From assembly GCA_000432895.1 (NCBI GenBank), contig FR889404.1, positions 1 through 7,263 on the forward strand: a stretch of DNA of 7,263 nt, written 5' to 3'. Each line of letters begins with the position of its first letter. The stretch's first letter is position 1. The position numbers were made by a program, and so were the translations under genes. The DNA is from Firmicutes bacterium CAG:449 (GTDB lineage: Bacteria > Bacillota_I > Bacilli_A > RFN20 > CAG-449). The notes beneath the pieces were generated by a model. The model saw only the letters and a program-made list of their open reading frames with translations, was not told the origin of the DNA and made no database searches. Below are positions 5,760-7,263 of the stretch, piece after piece.

Positions 5760-6578
5760 ATGAAAGAGTTAATTATTAAAGACCTTCATGTAAGTGTTGA
5801 AGGAAAAGAAATATTAAAAGGCGTAAACTTAGAAATTCATAGTAAAGAAAATGTTGCTTTACTTGGACCGAATGGACATGGTAAATCAACTTTACTTGCT
5901 GTAATAATGGGTAACCCTAAATATCAAGTTACTTCAGGAAGTATTACTCTTGATGGCGAAGATGTTTTAAAAATGAAAGTTGATGAAAGAGCAAAAAAAG
6001 GCTTATTTTTAGCTATGCAATATCCTTCAGAAGTTTCAGGAGTGGTAAATGCTGAATTTTTAAAAGCTGCTATTAATTCTAAAAGGGAAACTCCAATTAA
6101 ATTATTTGAATTTTATCGTCAATTAGAAAGTGCTTCTAAAAAAGTAAATATTCCAATGGAAATGGCTAATAGATTTTTAAATGAAGGCTTTTCAGGTGGT
6201 GAAAAAAAACGTAATGAAATATTACAACTTTTATTATTAAAACCTGACTTTGCAATGCTTGATGAAATTGATTCTGGATTAGATGTTGATGCGATAAATG
6301 TTGTTGCAAACGCTATTAAAGAACTTGAACAAACTGATATGTCATTTTTGGTTGTTTCTCATTATGCTAGATTATATCAATTAATCCATCCAACTCGCGC
6401 AGTGATTATGATTAATGGACGTATTGCTTTAGATGGTGATACATCCTTAATTAAACGAATTGATGAAGAAGGTTATGAATGGATCAAAAAAGAATATGGT
6501 ATTGAAATTAATAAAGAAGAAGCAGTTATGAACACTGTTTCAATTGGTAGTTGTGCAGTTAAACAAGTTATCAAATAG
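5760..6578 (+). CDS. sufC: Fe-S cluster assembly ATPase SufC
   Basis: A 272-residue ABC-type ATPase of the SUF system; SufC joins SufB and SufD in the cytoplasmic scaffold that builds iron-sulfur clusters, and its ATP hydrolysis drives rearrangement of that complex. The full set of motifs is present: Walker A GPNGHGKST (36-44), Q-loop Q87 in the SufC-typical LFLAMQYPSEV, signature FSGGEKKRNEILQ (144-156), Walker B FAMLDEID (164-171, catalytic E169), D-loop SGLD (172-175) and switch H201. No membrane partner is nearby, consistent with a soluble SufC and not a transporter. The tail after residue 250, ending SIGSCAVKQVIK, makes it some 10-25 residues longer than common SufC proteins. Ribosome site TTAGGAG (5745-5751) stands 8 bases from ATG. 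The next gene, sufD, starts 11 bases after its stop. Confidence 0.97.
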   Translation: MKELIIKDLHVSVEGKEILKGVNLEIHSKENVALLGPNGHGKSTLLAVIMGNPKYQVTSGSITLDGEDVLKMKVDERAKKGLFLAMQYPSEVSGVVNAEFLKAAINSKRETPIKLFEFYRQLESASKKVNIPMEMANRFLNEGFSGGEKKRNEILQLLLLKPDFAMLDEIDSGLDVDAINVVANAIKELEQTDMSFLVVSHYARLYQLIHPTRAVIMINGRIALDGDTSLIKRIDEEGYEWIKKEYGIEINKEEAVMNTVSIGSCAVKQVIK

Positions 6579-6589
6579 AAAGTGTAATT

Positions 6590-7263
6590 ATGAAAAGTTT
6601 TATTGTAGAAAATCTTCATTATGAATTGAAAAATAATTGCCTTACTATTTATAAAAATCAAAAAGGTAAAATTACTTTTTTCATAGATTCATATTTAGAA
6701 GATGAATTAAAAGTTATTGTAGAAGAAAATGTTGAATTAGAGTTTATTGAAATAAATGAAAAAGAAAATTTAAATATTAATTTTGAAATAAATAATAATT
6801 CATCTGTTCATTACAATGTTTTCTCTAAAGAAAGTGCTTATTCTGCAACAAGAAAATTTTCTTTAGGCGAAAATGCGTATTTACTTGGTGGATATGCTGA
6901 TTTTTCTCATGGTAAGAAGAATTTAGATATCGAAGTTAATTTAAATAAAATTCATGCTCAAGTTGATTGGCATTTAGCAAGTTTATCACAAAAAGATGAT
7001 AAGAAAATTTATAATATTAATTTTTATCATAATGAAAAAGAAACAAAGGCTAGAATGGATAATTATGGAGTTTGTAAAGATACTTCAACCTTAGAATTTT
7101 TAGGTGATGCAATTATTAAAAAAGGTGCAAAAAAATCTTCAACAAAACAAAATGCTAAAATAGTAGTTTTTGATGCTTTATGTAAAGCTAAGGCTTCTCC
7201 TAAATTATGTATTTATGAAAATGATGTTGAAGCAAGTCATGGGGCTAGTGAAGGACAAATTAA
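6590..7263 (+). CDS. sufD: Fe-S cluster assembly protein SufD, 3' end outside window
   Basis: The frame opens at ATG 6590 and runs off the window after 224 residues. The diagnostic part is NDVEASHGASEGQI (211-224), the SufB/SufD core signature; its His217 should correspond to the SufD histidine implicated with SufB in nascent cluster binding in E. coli. Preceding segments DNYGVCKDTSTLEFLGDAII (157-176) and FDALCKAKASPK (194-205) also fit the beta-helix core. SufD is chosen over SufB because the protein is short before the signature and because sufC-sufD order is usual in Bacillota suf operons. Only about 215 residues precede the ASHG motif, against roughly 355 in E. coli SufD, so the N-terminal region is much reduced. 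The ribosome site is weak (AGAAAG), so translation is probably coupled to sufC. Confidence 0.9.
   Translation, partial: MKSFIVENLHYELKNNCLTIYKNQKGKITFFIDSYLEDELKVIVEENVELEFIEINEKENLNINFEINNNSSVHYNVFSKESAYSATRKFSLGENAYLLGGYADFSHGKKNLDIEVNLNKIHAQVDWHLASLSQKDDKKIYNINFYHNEKETKARMDNYGVCKDTSTLEFLGDAIIKKGAKKSSTKQNAKIVVFDALCKAKASPKLCIYENDVEASHGASEGQI

Noticed and set aside
6473..6661. Minus-strand open frame of 62 codons
   Set aside because: Antisense to the end of sufC and the start of sufD; hydrophobic residues come from AT-rich complement, not from a real membrane protein.
1..7263. CRISPR arrays, tRNA or rRNA genes, insertion sequences, phage genes
   Set aside because: No regularly spaced repeats, no cloverleaf or rRNA-like GC-rich blocks, and no transposase or integrase motifs were seen on either strand.
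1..7263. TGA read as tryptophan (Mollicutes-type code)
   Set aside because: Every tryptophan in the genes is TGG and no in-frame TGA occurs. TGA is also not used as a stop in these genes, so the window does not prove the point, but nothing calls for recoding.

Overview
The window is AT-rich (roughly 28-30% G+C by eye). Its genes are of Bacillota type: AGGAGG-like ribosome sites, lipoprotein signal peptides, YhaM, RecX, PrsA-like foldases and a sufC-sufD start. Tryptophan is TGG and no in-frame TGA occurs in any gene. The used stops are only TAA and TAG, so a standard code fits but TGA reassignment cannot be strictly excluded. A low-GC lineage of class Bacilli (Erysipelotrichia- or Acholeplasma/Izemoplasma-like) is my inference; the genus cannot be read from the sequence.

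Layout. (1) 1-1447, plus strand: the 3' part of recX overlaps yhaM (3'-5' exoribonuclease) by 8 bp. (2) 1474-1509: a bidirectional terminator separates this pair from a minus-strand operon. (3) 1513-5205, minus strand, read from right to left: a large PrsA-like parvulin lipoprotein (556 aa), then a second large lipoprotein of similar layout in which the parvulin histidines appear to be tyrosines, then a terminator hairpin, then a HIT-family hydrolase. (4) 5206-5415: a divergent control region with one promoter facing each way, each with a palindrome in its spacer. (5) 5416-5619, plus strand: two tandem, unlisted tiny membrane peptides (28 and 31 aa) resembling the YjcZ / 'tiny TM' family, closed by a 13-bp terminator. 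(6) 5708-7263, plus strand: promoter, sufC and the 5' part of sufD, the start of an iron-sulfur cluster assembly operon.

How it fits together. yhaM, prsA and hit are also neighbours in Bacillus, so the left two thirds looks like an ancestral, rearranged housekeeping neighbourhood. The lipoprotein pair would act outside the membrane in folding exported proteins; the tyrosine-substituted member may be a non-catalytic partner. The less ordinary points are that lipoprotein pair, the alternative hairpins in front of hit, the paired tiny membrane peptides, and the palindrome-rich divergent promoter region between the peptides and the foldase operon.
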